From: Pedobacter sp. SYP-B3415 | GTDB taxonomy: Bacteria; Bacteroidota; Bacteroidia; Sphingobacteriales; Sphingobacteriaceae | Reading direction: 5' to 3' | Assembly: GCF_004138205.1 (NCBI RefSeq) | Contig: NZ_RXNQ01000031.1 | Span: 277,487-341,486, forward strand | DNA: 64,000 nucleotides | Shown here: positions 26,500-35,020 of the stretch, one piece after another | Layout of the letters: every line of letters begins with the position of its first letter | Numbering within the stretch: position 1 is the first letter of the stretch | Notes under the pieces: generated by a model | Told to the model about the DNA's origin: nothing | Databases searched by the model: none | Seen by the model: the letters and a program-made list of their open reading frames with translations, nothing else | Translations under genes and position numbers: made by a program

Positions 26500-28072
26500 C
26501 GATAAAAAAAATACTGGCCAGGAAAAGTTAGACCGGCTTCAGTCGGAAACGCTTTCATTGCTGAACAAAATTTTACCTGATCCCGGTACAATCGATCAGC
26601 AGACTTTTGCCCGCATGTTTCAGGAGCTTCAAACCTACCAGATGGAACTGGAAATGCAGAATGACGAGCTGATTCATGTAAATGAGCAGCTTGAATGGCA
26701 GCGTCTGCGGTTTTCTGGCATTTATGACCTTGCCCCCATCGGTTATCTCATTACAGACACGAAAGGATACATCATTGAATTAAATAGTGCGGCGGCAGCG
26801 CTTTTTAAATCAGGGAAACACAGCTTGACAGGTAAGTCACTTTATGCCCTCATCGCCGAAGACGACCGCGATACCTATTATACGTTTTTCAGACGGATTC
26901 TTTCATCTGCTTTGCAGGAAAACTGTCATTTAAGGCTGTCCAACGGTGACGAACAGGTGCATGTGCATGCTGAAGGTATTTTCGTCAAAGCGGCCGATCA
27001 GTGTTACATCGCGTTCACAGACATTACAAACACCATGCAGGTTAAGCAGGATCTCATGAAAGCAAGTCATCGCCTTTCGCTCGCGCTCGATGCATCTGGC
27101 TCAGGCGCCTGGGAGTTAAGCCAGACAGACATGGTATTTTCGCTTGATGCTGTAATCGAAGACATGCTCGGCACCGGGCACCGCGATTACCGCTTTGCAG
27201 CAATACGTGAACTGGTCGGCCCTGCAGACCGTGAACGCTTCTCTGAAGACTTCCGGTCGGCTTTTTTTGACCGGCCTGTAGATGCTACATACCGGTTCGC
27301 CTGTCCCGGCCAGGCCGCGCGCTTTATCTGGATACGCGGAAGCATGAAGGAAACGATGGATGGCCGCCGGATTCTGAGTGGAATCATGACAGATATCACT
27401 GAGCGGAAACTGAGACAGGATAATGAAGACCGGCTGGCGGCAGAACACCAGCGCGCACTGGTTATTGCCCGTCACCTGGCCGAAGAAAAAGAACGCAACC
27501 GTATCAGTTCGGCGCTTCATGACACGGTAAGCCAGCTCCTGTATGGCATTCAAATCAAGATTACGCAGATAAATAACCAGCGATCTGAGACCGCAATGAA
27601 AGAGATCAGCGAACTGATGCGGGATGCGATCAAAATTACCAGAAACATTTCTTTCGAACTGGCGCCATCAATATTATTAGATTTCGGACTGCCGGCCGCG
27701 CTTGACGAACTGGCTACCCGGTTCTCAAATTCAGCCCTGCGTATAGAAAGCAGAACTGTTGGTTTCGCGAACCGCATATCTCCTGCCGTAGAAGCCAACG
27801 TTTTCAGGATTGTGCAGGAACTTGTTAATAACTCTATTAAACACACGCAGCCCAGCCGCATCGATATTCTGCTAAAACAAAGCGGTCATAAAATTGAGAT
27901 CAGTGTGACCGACAACGGCAGCGCCCTGCTGGCCGACCAGTCGGATACGCTCATGGCTGGCACCGGTCTTGACGGCATCAACAGCCGCATCGGTCTGTAT
28001 GACGGAAAAATGAGCATTACCCCGGTCGGTGCGTCGGGAACCACAATCCGCGTGGAAATTACTGAAAGCTGA
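26492..28072 (+). CDS. PAS-domain sensor histidine kinase, HisKA_3 type
   Basis: A 526-residue soluble kinase starting at GTG 26492, supported by the purine-rich GAGGAGGTG at 26478-26486, inside the end of the CheB-CheR gene. A helical N terminus (1-70) precedes a PAS domain (about 75-185, YDLAPIGYLITD), a second PAS (about 195-305), the HisKA_3 region with ERNRISSALHDTVSQLL (His near 342) and HATPase_c (VTDNGSALLAD, GTGLDGI). With the upstream gene it forms a two-gene signalling unit, so CheB-CheR may modify or sense the same input. A NarL-type regulator at 29862 is a likely partner. Confidence 0.9.
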   Translation: MNDDKKNTGQEKLDRLQSETLSLLNKILPDPGTIDQQTFARMFQELQTYQMELEMQNDELIHVNEQLEWQRLRFSGIYDLAPIGYLITDTKGYIIELNSAAAALFKSGKHSLTGKSLYALIAEDDRDTYYTFFRRILSSALQENCHLRLSNGDEQVHVHAEGIFVKAADQCYIAFTDITNTMQVKQDLMKASHRLSLALDASGSGAWELSQTDMVFSLDAVIEDMLGTGHRDYRFAAIRELVGPADRERFSEDFRSAFFDRPVDATYRFACPGQAARFIWIRGSMKETMDGRRILSGIMTDITERKLRQDNEDRLAAEHQRALVIARHLAEEKERNRISSALHDTVSQLLYGIQIKITQINNQRSETAMKEISELMRDAIKITRNISFELAPSILLDFGLPAALDELATRFSNSALRIESRTVGFANRISPAVEANVFRIVQELVNNSIKHTQPSRIDILLKQSGHKIEISVTDNGSALLADQSDTLMAGTGLDGINSRIGLYDGKMSITPVGASGTTIRVEITES

Positions 28073-28081
28073 AAGGACAAC

Positions 28082-29806
28082 TTAACGTTTTTTATCTGCT
28101 GTAAAAAGCCAGGCTGCGCCGTATGGGGAAAGTTCAATCCGGCCATCGGAGCCCAGTTTTGCCGACGGTAATGAATAAACAAGCCCGTTTTTCTCAGAAC
28201 CATCAACATTCTCAGGTATCCGGACCCGTACAGAATCGGGTGAAAAGTTATGCAGCGTAATCAGGTTGTTACCGTTTTTCTTATAACGCAGAATCAGCAC
28301 CTTACCTGAACCGAGTGTTTCTCCCTCCCATTCCTCACGAAAGAACTCAGCATACTTTTTCCTGAATAAAATCATTTTCCTTATGTTATTTAATAAAGAG
28401 GTTCTTTCGTTAAGCTGCTTTTTAACGTTGATTTTATGATAATTATATGCTCCTGAGCTTATGACTGGCCTCACTGCCGAGTCTGCGCTTGTAAAGCCGG
28501 CATGTTCACGCTGGTTCCACTGCATGGGAGTGCGCACGGCGAGACGCTCTTTAAGGCTCAGGTCATCGCCCATGCCAATCTCTTCCCCATACCGCAGTAC
28601 GGGTTTCCCCGGTAGGGAAAATAAGAGGCTGTAAGACATAGCGATCAGTTTCGGATTTCGAAGCATGGGACTTAGCCGCCTTCGTATGCCCCGGTCATAG
28701 AGCTGCATGGTTTTAGCCGGACCGAACTTTTCGTACACCTGGTTACGCTCCCAGTTCGTTAACCTGCCCAGATCTATCTCATCATGATTGCGCAGAAAAT
28801 AGGCCCATTCAGTACCCGGAGGTTTTTGTCTGAACTTTTCCATAGCCTTCAAAAACGGGGCCACGCGGTTACGCGTAAAAGCATAAAAGAGATTCTGATT
28901 TGCGTAAAAGTTGAACATGACATTCATGCGTTGCCCCTGCTCGCCAAAGTAATCCTGGTTTTCTTCTGCCGTTACGTTTGCTTCAGCAAGAAGGATCGCG
29001 TCTGGTTTAACTTTCTTCGCAGCCTGCACCAGCCGGTCCAGAACCGGAAAGAGATGTTCCGGGTCTTCAGCTCCTGTACGCGGCACATCAATGATAAACG
29101 GCACTGCGTCCAGCCTGAATCCGTCCATACCCTGTTTGAGCCAGTACTGCACAATGTGTTCTGCAGTTTTGACAACTTCAGGGTTTTCATAATTCAGATC
29201 TGCCTGGAACCTGTAAAAACGATGAAAATAGTACAGCTTGCTGACAGGGTCGAGTGTCCAGGTTTCTTTCTGAACGCCGGGAAAAACCATGCCTTCTTCT
29301 GCATCTTCAGGGCGTGTTTTCGAAAAGACATACCAGTCCCGGAATTTTGACTGCGGATCGCGCTGCGCCGCTTTAAACCAGGGATGTTCTGTTGAGGTAT
29401 GATTAAGCACCAGGTCCATGATGACACGCATCTTTCTGGCATGCGCTTTTGACAAAAATTCCTGCAGGTCGGCAGGGGTTCCAAATTTCTTGTCTATGCC
29501 GTAATGGTCTGAGGGATCATAACCATCATCCTGCCCAGGCGAAGGCTGAAACGGGGCCAGCCAGATCACGTTGATACCTAGCGAATTAAGGTAGCCAAGC
29601 CTGTTGATAAGACCTCTGATGTCCCCTGTGCCGTCGCCATCGCTGTCCTGAAAGGTTTTTATTTCCAGCGCATAAATGACCGGATCATGAAGGCCGCCGA
29701 CTGGTGTGCCTGCCGGATGTTCCTTTTGTTTACAGCCTGATAACAGCGTGATGCACAGCGCAAAGTAAAGGATCCGTTTCCCGGTTGTGTGTATAGAATA
29801 ATGCAT
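28082..29806 (-). CDS. GH13 alpha-amylase / trehalose-synthase-like lipoprotein
   Basis: A 574-residue GH13 enzyme with an N-terminal lipoprotein signal (LLSGC, Cys near residue 25). The barrel motifs are DLVLNHTS, nucleophile Asp in GFRLDAVP, acid Glu in LLAEAN and Asp in LRNHDEIDL. The segments WTLDPVSKLYYFHRF and QADLNYENP resemble trehalose synthases, which interconvert maltose and trehalose, and related oligosaccharide hydrolases. A membrane-anchored exported enzyme is unusual for TreS, which is normally cytosolic, so an extracytoplasmic glucosidase is equally possible. It is convergent with the kinase, 9 bases apart. Confidence 0.85.
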   Translation of the reverse strand: MHYSIHTTGKRILYFALCITLLSGCKQKEHPAGTPVGGLHDPVIYALEIKTFQDSDGDGTGDIRGLINRLGYLNSLGINVIWLAPFQPSPGQDDGYDPSDHYGIDKKFGTPADLQEFLSKAHARKMRVIMDLVLNHTSTEHPWFKAAQRDPQSKFRDWYVFSKTRPEDAEEGMVFPGVQKETWTLDPVSKLYYFHRFYRFQADLNYENPEVVKTAEHIVQYWLKQGMDGFRLDAVPFIIDVPRTGAEDPEHLFPVLDRLVQAAKKVKPDAILLAEANVTAEENQDYFGEQGQRMNVMFNFYANQNLFYAFTRNRVAPFLKAMEKFRQKPPGTEWAYFLRNHDEIDLGRLTNWERNQVYEKFGPAKTMQLYDRGIRRRLSPMLRNPKLIAMSYSLLFSLPGKPVLRYGEEIGMGDDLSLKERLAVRTPMQWNQREHAGFTSADSAVRPVISSGAYNYHKINVKKQLNERTSLLNNIRKMILFRKKYAEFFREEWEGETLGSGKVLILRYKKNGNNLITLHNFSPDSVRVRIPENVDGSEKNGLVYSLPSAKLGSDGRIELSPYGAAWLFTADKKR

Positions 29807-29861
29807 ATCAGGATGTTATGGGTTTACCGGTGCGAAAAGTTAAACGCCGCCGGGCTAAGGC

Positions 29862-30509
29862 TTAACTCAGGTACCCGTTCAGTAAAGCAAACCGGATCAG
29901 GCTGGGTGTATTGCGGCAGCCGGTTTTGTCGAGCAGGCTCTGGCGGTGCCCTTCAACCGTACGGCGGCTTAGAAACAGCGAATCGGCCATTTCAGAGTTT
30001 GTTCGACCGTCGCCGATCATGGCAAGCACCTCAAGTTCCCGCTCAGAAAACTCAATACCGGGATTGTTGTTTGTCTGCGCAAAAGAGCCTTTGAGCAGCC
30101 GCTCGATCAAATGCGTAGTCAGTTCTGCGCTTACGTACCGGTTTCCGTTGCAGACGTGACGAATAGCAAACTCAAGCTCGTTAAGTGAAGAGTTTTTTAG
30201 CAGGTAGCCGCTTGCCCCGCTGCGCAGTGCATCAATAAGATGTTGCTCACTGTCCAGCATGGAAAGGAAAATGATCTTAATCTGGGGGTATGTGCCAACC
30301 ACTGCCCTGGAAAGTTCAATGCCGTTCATTTCAGGCATGTAAAGATCGGTTAGCAAAACATCCGGCTGCGTGCCCCCTTCAAGCAGCGTCAAAGCCTCAA
30401 GGCCGTTAGAGGCCTGTCCGATTACCTCAAATTCGGAAATATCTTCAATCAGGGCTTTAAGCCCTTCACGCACAACCCAATGGTCTTCTGCAAGAAGGAT
30501 TTTTATCAT
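29862..30509 (-). CDS. NarL/LuxR-family response regulator
   Basis: 215 residues: receiver domain (1-120) with AEDHWV, phospho-acceptor Asp in LLTDLYMPE near 55, and Lys in LLKNSS; LuxR helix-turn-helix at about 148-210 (FSERELEVLAMIGDG, SRRTVEGHRQSLLDKT). It is a close paralogue of the regulator at 9546. It sits downstream of two HisKA_3 kinases on the other strand and is the nearest full NarL-type partner for them. Confidence 0.9.
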   Translation of the reverse strand: MIKILLAEDHWVVREGLKALIEDISEFEVIGQASNGLEALTLLEGGTQPDVLLTDLYMPEMNGIELSRAVVGTYPQIKIIFLSMLDSEQHLIDALRSGASGYLLKNSSLNELEFAIRHVCNGNRYVSAELTTHLIERLLKGSFAQTNNNPGIEFSERELEVLAMIGDGRTNSEMADSLFLSRRTVEGHRQSLLDKTGCRNTPSLIRFALLNGYLS

Positions 30510-31117
30510 AGTCAGGTTTAATTTTAAGCCACCGGACCGGCCGGCGTTCTGTTATCCTATAACCACTCCCGTTCCGGTATGTTTGTCAAGCGGCCGCAAT
30601 TTGCCAAAAATTCTTAAAGCGCAGGGTTGCGCTTTGCTACATCGTTTATGAACCCGTACTTGCTAAGAGCAAAACAAGTATAAGACCTCTCATAACAGGT
30701 AGTTACCCTGCAACTTATGAAACACTACCTGTGTTTATTATGCAGATGATGTTATACATAAGATGTTGGCGACTGAGCGGCAATGCAGGGAATATGCGAC
30801 ACACGTGTATGCTGTCTTTTTCCATTTTTAGTAACGTCTGCCAGTCCGCAGGTCTTGACCGCGCGAACTACTCCATCACATCTCACTTAGACTCTGTTAA
30901 ATCTGTACAAGCCCGGCAGTCGGCTTCGCAAAACTGCGGCCTTGCGAACAAAATCCGGGATTTTTTCGCAGCGCTCCGGGTAACAGTCCGCGGCCCGCGA
31001 TTTGGGTACCAGATTTGGATCGGATTATTACGGAAACTCCGTTTAAATGGCCTGCCGGGCCTGTGTTTTGTACACCATAAGTTATGCACTGTTGCAGCAA
31101 TCATCTATATCAAGCTT
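30510..31117. other. Long leader region upstream of the ECF sigma gene
   Basis: About 608 bases. The sigma reading frame stays open upstream to 30731, but that extension has no sigma-factor resemblance, has an unlikely Cys/Trp/Arg-rich composition and is probably non-coding. The region holds the dyad at 30695-30732 and GGTAGTTACC within it. It may contain a long 5' leader for the sigma gene and the promoter of the divergent regulator. Confidence 0.5.
30695..30732. repeat. 9-bp inverted repeat upstream of ECF sigma gene
   Basis: ACAGGTAGT at 30695-30703 is mirrored perfectly by ACTACCTGT at 30724-30732, with a 20-base spacer. It could be an operator or an RNA hairpin in the sigma-gene leader. 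No T-tract of useful length follows at once. Confidence 0.5.
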
Positions 31118-31642
31118 ATGAACACAACCCCTCTATTTGAGAAAATGGTCTGCTCGCATATGAGCGTGTTGCGGGCCTTCGCCATGAAATTCACCCATAA
31201 CATCGAAGACAGCGAAGATCTTGTGCAGGAGACCATGATTAAGGCCATCGGCAACGAACAGCGGTATGATCCTGGCACCAACCTGCGTGCCTGGTTATTT
31301 ACAATCATGAAAAATACGTTCATCAATTCGTACAGGACACGTGCGCGCCAGAACAACCTGATCCAGCAGTGCGAAGATCTGAGCGATGTTTCACTGGCCG
31401 GAACAGCGTTTGAAAATGATGCCAACTGGAAATTTGTGCGTGAAGACGTGAGGCTGGCATTTGGTCAGCTCTCAAAAATCAGCCGGCTCGCCTTTTTATG
31501 GCATTTTCAGGGTTATAAATATCACGAAATCGCTGAACGGCTTGGCGTGCCGATCGGAACAGTGAAAACACGGATACACCTGCCCAGAAAAGCGCTTAAA
31601 CAACAGCTGGCTGTTTATAAAGATGAGTATCACTTACGTTAA
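31118..31642 (+). CDS. ECF-type RNA polymerase sigma factor
   Basis: 174 residues from ATG 31118. Region 2 has EDSEDLVQETMIKA and GTNLRAWLFTIMKNTFINSYR (about 25-75), close to the pattern of general-stress ECF groups. Region 4 has FLWHFQGYKYHEIAERLGVPIGTVKTRIHLPRKAL (split: YHEIAERLGVPIGTVKTRI, about 130-155), where HLPRKAL replaces the common HRARKAL. No anti-sigma factor gene is recognisable beside it. Two DUF421 membrane proteins follow 20 bases downstream in the same direction and are probably in its operon. Confidence 0.92.
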   Translation: MNTTPLFEKMVCSHMSVLRAFAMKFTHNIEDSEDLVQETMIKAIGNEQRYDPGTNLRAWLFTIMKNTFINSYRTRARQNNLIQQCEDLSDVSLAGTAFENDANWKFVREDVRLAFGQLSKISRLAFLWHFQGYKYHEIAERLGVPIGTVKTRIHLPRKALKQQLAVYKDEYHLR

Positions 31643-31662
31643 CAATCCATATATCACATAAC

Positions 31663-32358
31663 ATGCAATCAAGCGGACAATCTACAGGGCCCGGTGGACT
31701 AACCGGCTTCCTTTTCGGAGACACGCCACCAGAATTTCTTATCGAAGTTGTGGTCAGAACGGCAATTACCTACATCTTACTGCTGGCCGTACTCAGACTT
31801 ATGGGCAAACGGATGGGCGGGCAGCTTACCATATCAGAACTGGCCGTCATGCTCACGCTCGGTGCCATTGTCTCGCTGCCTATGCAGGTGCCGGATAAAG
31901 GTATCCTTCAGGGCCTGCTTGTATTGTTATGTATGCTTGCACTGCAACGCTGGTTCACCCTGGCCGGCATTCGAAGTCCGAAAATTGAAGAAATAACCCA
32001 GGGGACGGAAAAGGTGCTGATCAAAAATGGTATTATCGATGTTTCAACTATGCAAAGCGAATACATTACCCAACAACAGGTATTCGCAGTTCTGCGTCAA
32101 AAGAACATCAAACAGCTGGGCGAGGTCTCGCGCCTGTATATAGAAGCATGCGGGCTCTTTTCCGTCTATCATGCTGTAGAACCTTCCCCGGGGCTATCGG
32201 TATTTCCAGACCGGGAAAAACCGGACGGGCAGCTGCACGTGGATAAAAACCTGATGGTCTGCAAAGCCTGCGGCGCCCCTTCCGGTGAGCCGCACACCTA
32301 TACCCAAACTTGTCGGAACTGTAACAACTCAACATTTGAACCTGCCGTTAAGCCATGA
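31663..32358 (+). CDS. DUF421 (YetF-like) membrane protein with C-terminal zinc ribbon
   Basis: 231 residues. Three membrane helices occupy about 20-100, with the family motif RLMGKRMGGQLTISELAVM. The cytosolic DUF421 domain follows (about 105-180, VLIKNGIID, QLGEVSRLYIEACG). The last 30 residues hold two CxxC pairs (CKACG, then CRNC), an apparent zinc ribbon. It lies 20 bases after the sigma gene and overlaps its paralogue by 4 bases (ATGA). Function unknown; related Bacillus proteins are associated with spores or stress. Confidence 0.88.
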   Translation: MQSSGQSTGPGGLTGFLFGDTPPEFLIEVVVRTAITYILLLAVLRLMGKRMGGQLTISELAVMLTLGAIVSLPMQVPDKGILQGLLVLLCMLALQRWFTLAGIRSPKIEEITQGTEKVLIKNGIIDVSTMQSEYITQQQVFAVLRQKNIKQLGEVSRLYIEACGLFSVYHAVEPSPGLSVFPDREKPDGQLHVDKNLMVCKACGAPSGEPHTYTQTCRNCNNSTFEPAVKP

Positions 32359-33047
32359 AAGAGCTCGAACTTTTTGACCCCAAACGCCTTTTTCTCGGCG
32401 AAGTGCCCGGGATGTTTTACCTCGAAGTCATTCTGAGAAGTGCCTTTATTTTCTTTATGCTGATTCTGGCTATGCGCCTGATGGGCAAACGCATGTCATC
32501 GCAGCTTAGCCGTAACGAGATGGCAGCCGTCTCATCACTCGCTGCAGCCATCGGTGTGCCGCTGATGAACCCTGAGCGTGGTGTACTGCCGGGGCTGATC
32601 GTTGCCGTTGTCATCGTAGCCTGGCAGATGCTGATTGCAAAATGGTCGCTCAGGAGGCCAAAATTTGAAACGCTGAGCCAGGACGATTTTAATGTGCTTG
32701 TACGCGATGGGGTAATGGTGTGCGAAGAGATGGTTGAGTCCAGGATTTCCCGCGAGCGTTTGTGTGCGCAGCTCCGCTCAAGCGAAATTTATCATTTGGG
32801 ACAGGTAAGCCGCCTTTATCTCGAAGCGGGCGGCATGTTCAGCCTCGTTAAAAGAGACGAGCCCATACCGGGACTAACCACCCTGCCTGACTGGGACAAA
32901 GCGTTCTCGGAAGAGGTGACCGAAGCAGCAGACGACAAGGTATGCTGCTGGAGCTGCGGCAAGGTTTACAATGCCGACCAGCAACCGGCGGTCTGCGAGG
33001 TCTGCCAGCGCGACAACTGGACAACCGCCGTGATTACAAAACATTAA
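32355..33047 (+). CDS. Second DUF421 membrane protein with zinc ribbon
   Basis: 230 residues and the same layout as its neighbour: three N-terminal helices with RLMGKRMSSQLSRNEMAA, a cytosolic domain (VLVRDGVMVCEEM, HLGQVSRLYLEAGG) and a C-terminal four-cysteine ribbon (CWSCG and CEVC). It overlaps the first copy by ATGA, so it is probably a tandem duplication whose products may form a hetero-oligomer. Convergent with the MFS gene. Confidence 0.88.
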   Translation: MKELELFDPKRLFLGEVPGMFYLEVILRSAFIFFMLILAMRLMGKRMSSQLSRNEMAAVSSLAAAIGVPLMNPERGVLPGLIVAVVIVAWQMLIAKWSLRRPKFETLSQDDFNVLVRDGVMVCEEMVESRISRERLCAQLRSSEIYHLGQVSRLYLEAGGMFSLVKRDEPIPGLTTLPDWDKAFSEEVTEAADDKVCCWSCGKVYNADQQPAVCEVCQRDNWTTAVITKH

Positions 33048-33064
33048 CGGATATCTGATCCTGC

Positions 33065-34363
33065 CTATGCGAGCTCGGCAGGTTCCTGTAAAGCGGGAGC
33101 CTGTAACGCCGCATTCTCCCGCGCCTCGCACCATTCAGGATCTTCGAGCACCGAACGCGCCGCCTTTACGGCCAGGAGTTGGAGTAAAGCAACTGCAGGC
33201 AGCGCAAAGCGCAGGGCTATATCTTCACTCATGTAACGGGCTGCAAGAATAAATATAAGACAGCCGCAAAGGCGTCCACCGAAGGTTCCAAGCTCATGTG
33301 AAAAGATATAGGCAAACTGGCTACGGCCCTCACGTCTGGCAACACACTCGATTACGCCAAGCTGAATAGGAAAATAAGCCAGATCGAGCAGCGGTCGCGA
33401 GAAAACGAGGCAGGCAACGAAAACAACCGTACTCATGGCATTGAAAAAAGCGGCATTAATCAGCGAGCCGGTTAAAAATAATAAGATGGAGGCCATCAGA
33501 ATGTACGGGCGGTGCCGCGGTGCTGTACGCTTACCTACCGAATAAATCAGAATGGCCGACAACGCGGAGCCGACTGATTGAATGATGCCCACATCGCCTT
33601 CATTACCCAGCAGCCGCATCACCAGCATGACCGGAGCTGCAATAATAAAACCCTGCGCCAGCCCTTTGATTCCTGCGAGAAACAACATCTTCCGCCAGAG
33701 GCGATGAAAATTGAAGAACAGAAAAGGTGCAAACTGAGGGTTCTGATACCTGCCCTTTCGCAGGCTAAAGCTTGCAATGATTGTCAGCACGATCACCACT
33801 CCGGCGAGCGCATAGTAGGCATTCGACAAATTATCGCCAAGCCAGTTGTAAGCCGAGGCAGATGACAAAAAGTATCCGGCCAGCACGGGCATCACAATTG
33901 CCGCAAACGTAAAGAACAGTGATTCCAGGCCATAATAATAATTACGGTTATCATCGCGTGTGCTTGAAAGCGCAAGCAGCACCCGGTTTGCCCAAAAAAA
34001 GCCGTAAGCAAGACCCATGATAAAACCCATCAAAGCAATGCCTTTAAGCGATAAGTTACCCCAAGCCATAACCAGTGCCATAGCTATTCCGCTGAGCACC
34101 ATCCCGACACCATACAGGCGGGCAATTGAAACATATCTCAGCAGAAACCCGTTTGCCAGAAAGGTAACCGGAATGCCCGCGCCCTGTGCAAGCTGGAAAA
34201 CCATAACCAGGCTCATATCGCGTGAGCTTCTGATAATGTATGTGCCGATAAAAAGCTCAATAAGCGGCAGCGCGGCGGCATAGATCAGGTTGGTTCGCAG
34301 CAACACCCGCACATTCTGCGGCATGGCGGCAAAACGCGAATACTCATCTTTTAGACTGAACAT
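33065..34363 (-). CDS. Major facilitator superfamily transporter
   Basis: A 432-residue integral membrane protein with about twelve hydrophobic segments, an MFS-like pattern and a conserved GFIMGLAYGFFWANRVL segment near residue 110. A cytosolic loop after helix 6 carries basic residues (RKGRYQNP). The substrate cannot be inferred. It has its own upstream gap with a terminator-like hairpin from the preceding gene, so it is probably transcribed separately. Confidence 0.82.
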   Translation of the reverse strand: MFSLKDEYSRFAAMPQNVRVLLRTNLIYAAALPLIELFIGTYIIRSSRDMSLVMVFQLAQGAGIPVTFLANGFLLRYVSIARLYGVGMVLSGIAMALVMAWGNLSLKGIALMGFIMGLAYGFFWANRVLLALSSTRDDNRNYYYGLESLFFTFAAIVMPVLAGYFLSSASAYNWLGDNLSNAYYALAGVVIVLTIIASFSLRKGRYQNPQFAPFLFFNFHRLWRKMLFLAGIKGLAQGFIIAAPVMLVMRLLGNEGDVGIIQSVGSALSAILIYSVGKRTAPRHRPYILMASILLFLTGSLINAAFFNAMSTVVFVACLVFSRPLLDLAYFPIQLGVIECVARREGRSQFAYIFSHELGTFGGRLCGCLIFILAARYMSEDIALRFALPAVALLQLLAVKAARSVLEDPEWCEARENAALQAPALQEPAELA

Positions 34364-34416
34364 AGTGCGTTGATGTTTCTGAACGGAGTTTTGATATTCA
34401 GGAGGTATAAAACAGA

Positions 34417-34451
34417 ATATGCCCGGGCGGCAAAAAGACCCCCGGGCATAT
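34417..34451 (-). terminator. Hairpin between the 34521 gene and the MFS gene
   Basis: An 11-bp perfect inverted repeat (ATATGCCCGGG / CCCGGGCATAT) around a 13-base loop, 70 bases after the stop of the minus-strand gene at 34521. The following tract is only moderately T-rich (TCTGTTTT), so it is a likely but not ideal terminator. Confidence 0.6.
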
Positions 34452-34520
34452 TTCTAGACATTCGATTGGTTCGTGTCTTTGTTTTTTCGGCGCGACCCTC
34501 GCCGGAATCGCAGCCGGGGT

Positions 34521-35009
34521 TTACTTTCTCTTTTTGGATTTGAGCATGGCATAAACCACGAGTGCTGCACAGGCAACACCGGCCATTCTGCGGATCATAC
34601 CGCTCCGGTCATATTTCCAGTCTGCGGCAAAACCTCTTTCTTTCCAAATGTTGGGGATTTTGCTCGAGGCAAAGTCCTGGATAAGACCTTCGACCATGTT
34701 CACACGGTCAGCCAGCAGCAGGGGCAGCCAATGTGCGTATTTATCTTCACTAAAGCGGAAGGCATACCGCCTGATCTGTCCGCTTAGTCCCGCCGGCGGC
34801 AATACCGTTCCGTACACCGCACTTTTTGATGGTCGCTCGTTTGAGTGCAGTACCTCGACCGAGCTTTGCTGCAGCGTTGGACGCTCCCAGTTAATCCGTT
34901 TATGGTCATCACCTGTCCACTTCTTAATCGGGTAGTTAGGCTTGTCTTTAGGGTCGGCGTCTATACCCCAGCCCGGAATCAGTTTATAGTTATTTTTAAG
35001 TTCTTCCAT
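34521..35009 (-). CDS. Hypothetical protein with C-terminal membrane anchor
   Basis: 162 residues. The N-terminal 110 residues are soluble and rich in Pro, Trp and Lys (GWGIDADPKDKPNYPIK). A C-terminal hydrophobic stretch (about 140-156, MAGVACAALVVYAMLKS) ends in a basic tail, suggesting a tail-anchored protein facing the cytosol. No family is recognised. It lies 11 bases after the zinc dehydrogenase gene in the same direction and is probably in its operon. Confidence 0.75.
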   Translation of the reverse strand: MEELKNNYKLIPGWGIDADPKDKPNYPIKKWTGDDHKRINWERPTLQQSSVEVLHSNERPSKSAVYGTVLPPAGLSGQIRRYAFRFSEDKYAHWLPLLLADRVNMVEGLIQDFASSKIPNIWKERGFAADWKYDRSGMIRRMAGVACAALVVYAMLKSKKRK

Positions 35010-35020
35010 GATTGATCAGA

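Noticed and set aside
30731..31117. In-frame upstream extension of the sigma-factor reading frame (about 129 codons)
   Set aside because: The composition (Cys, Trp, Arg clusters) and the lack of sigma resemblance point to non-coding leader; ATG 31118 matches the family start.
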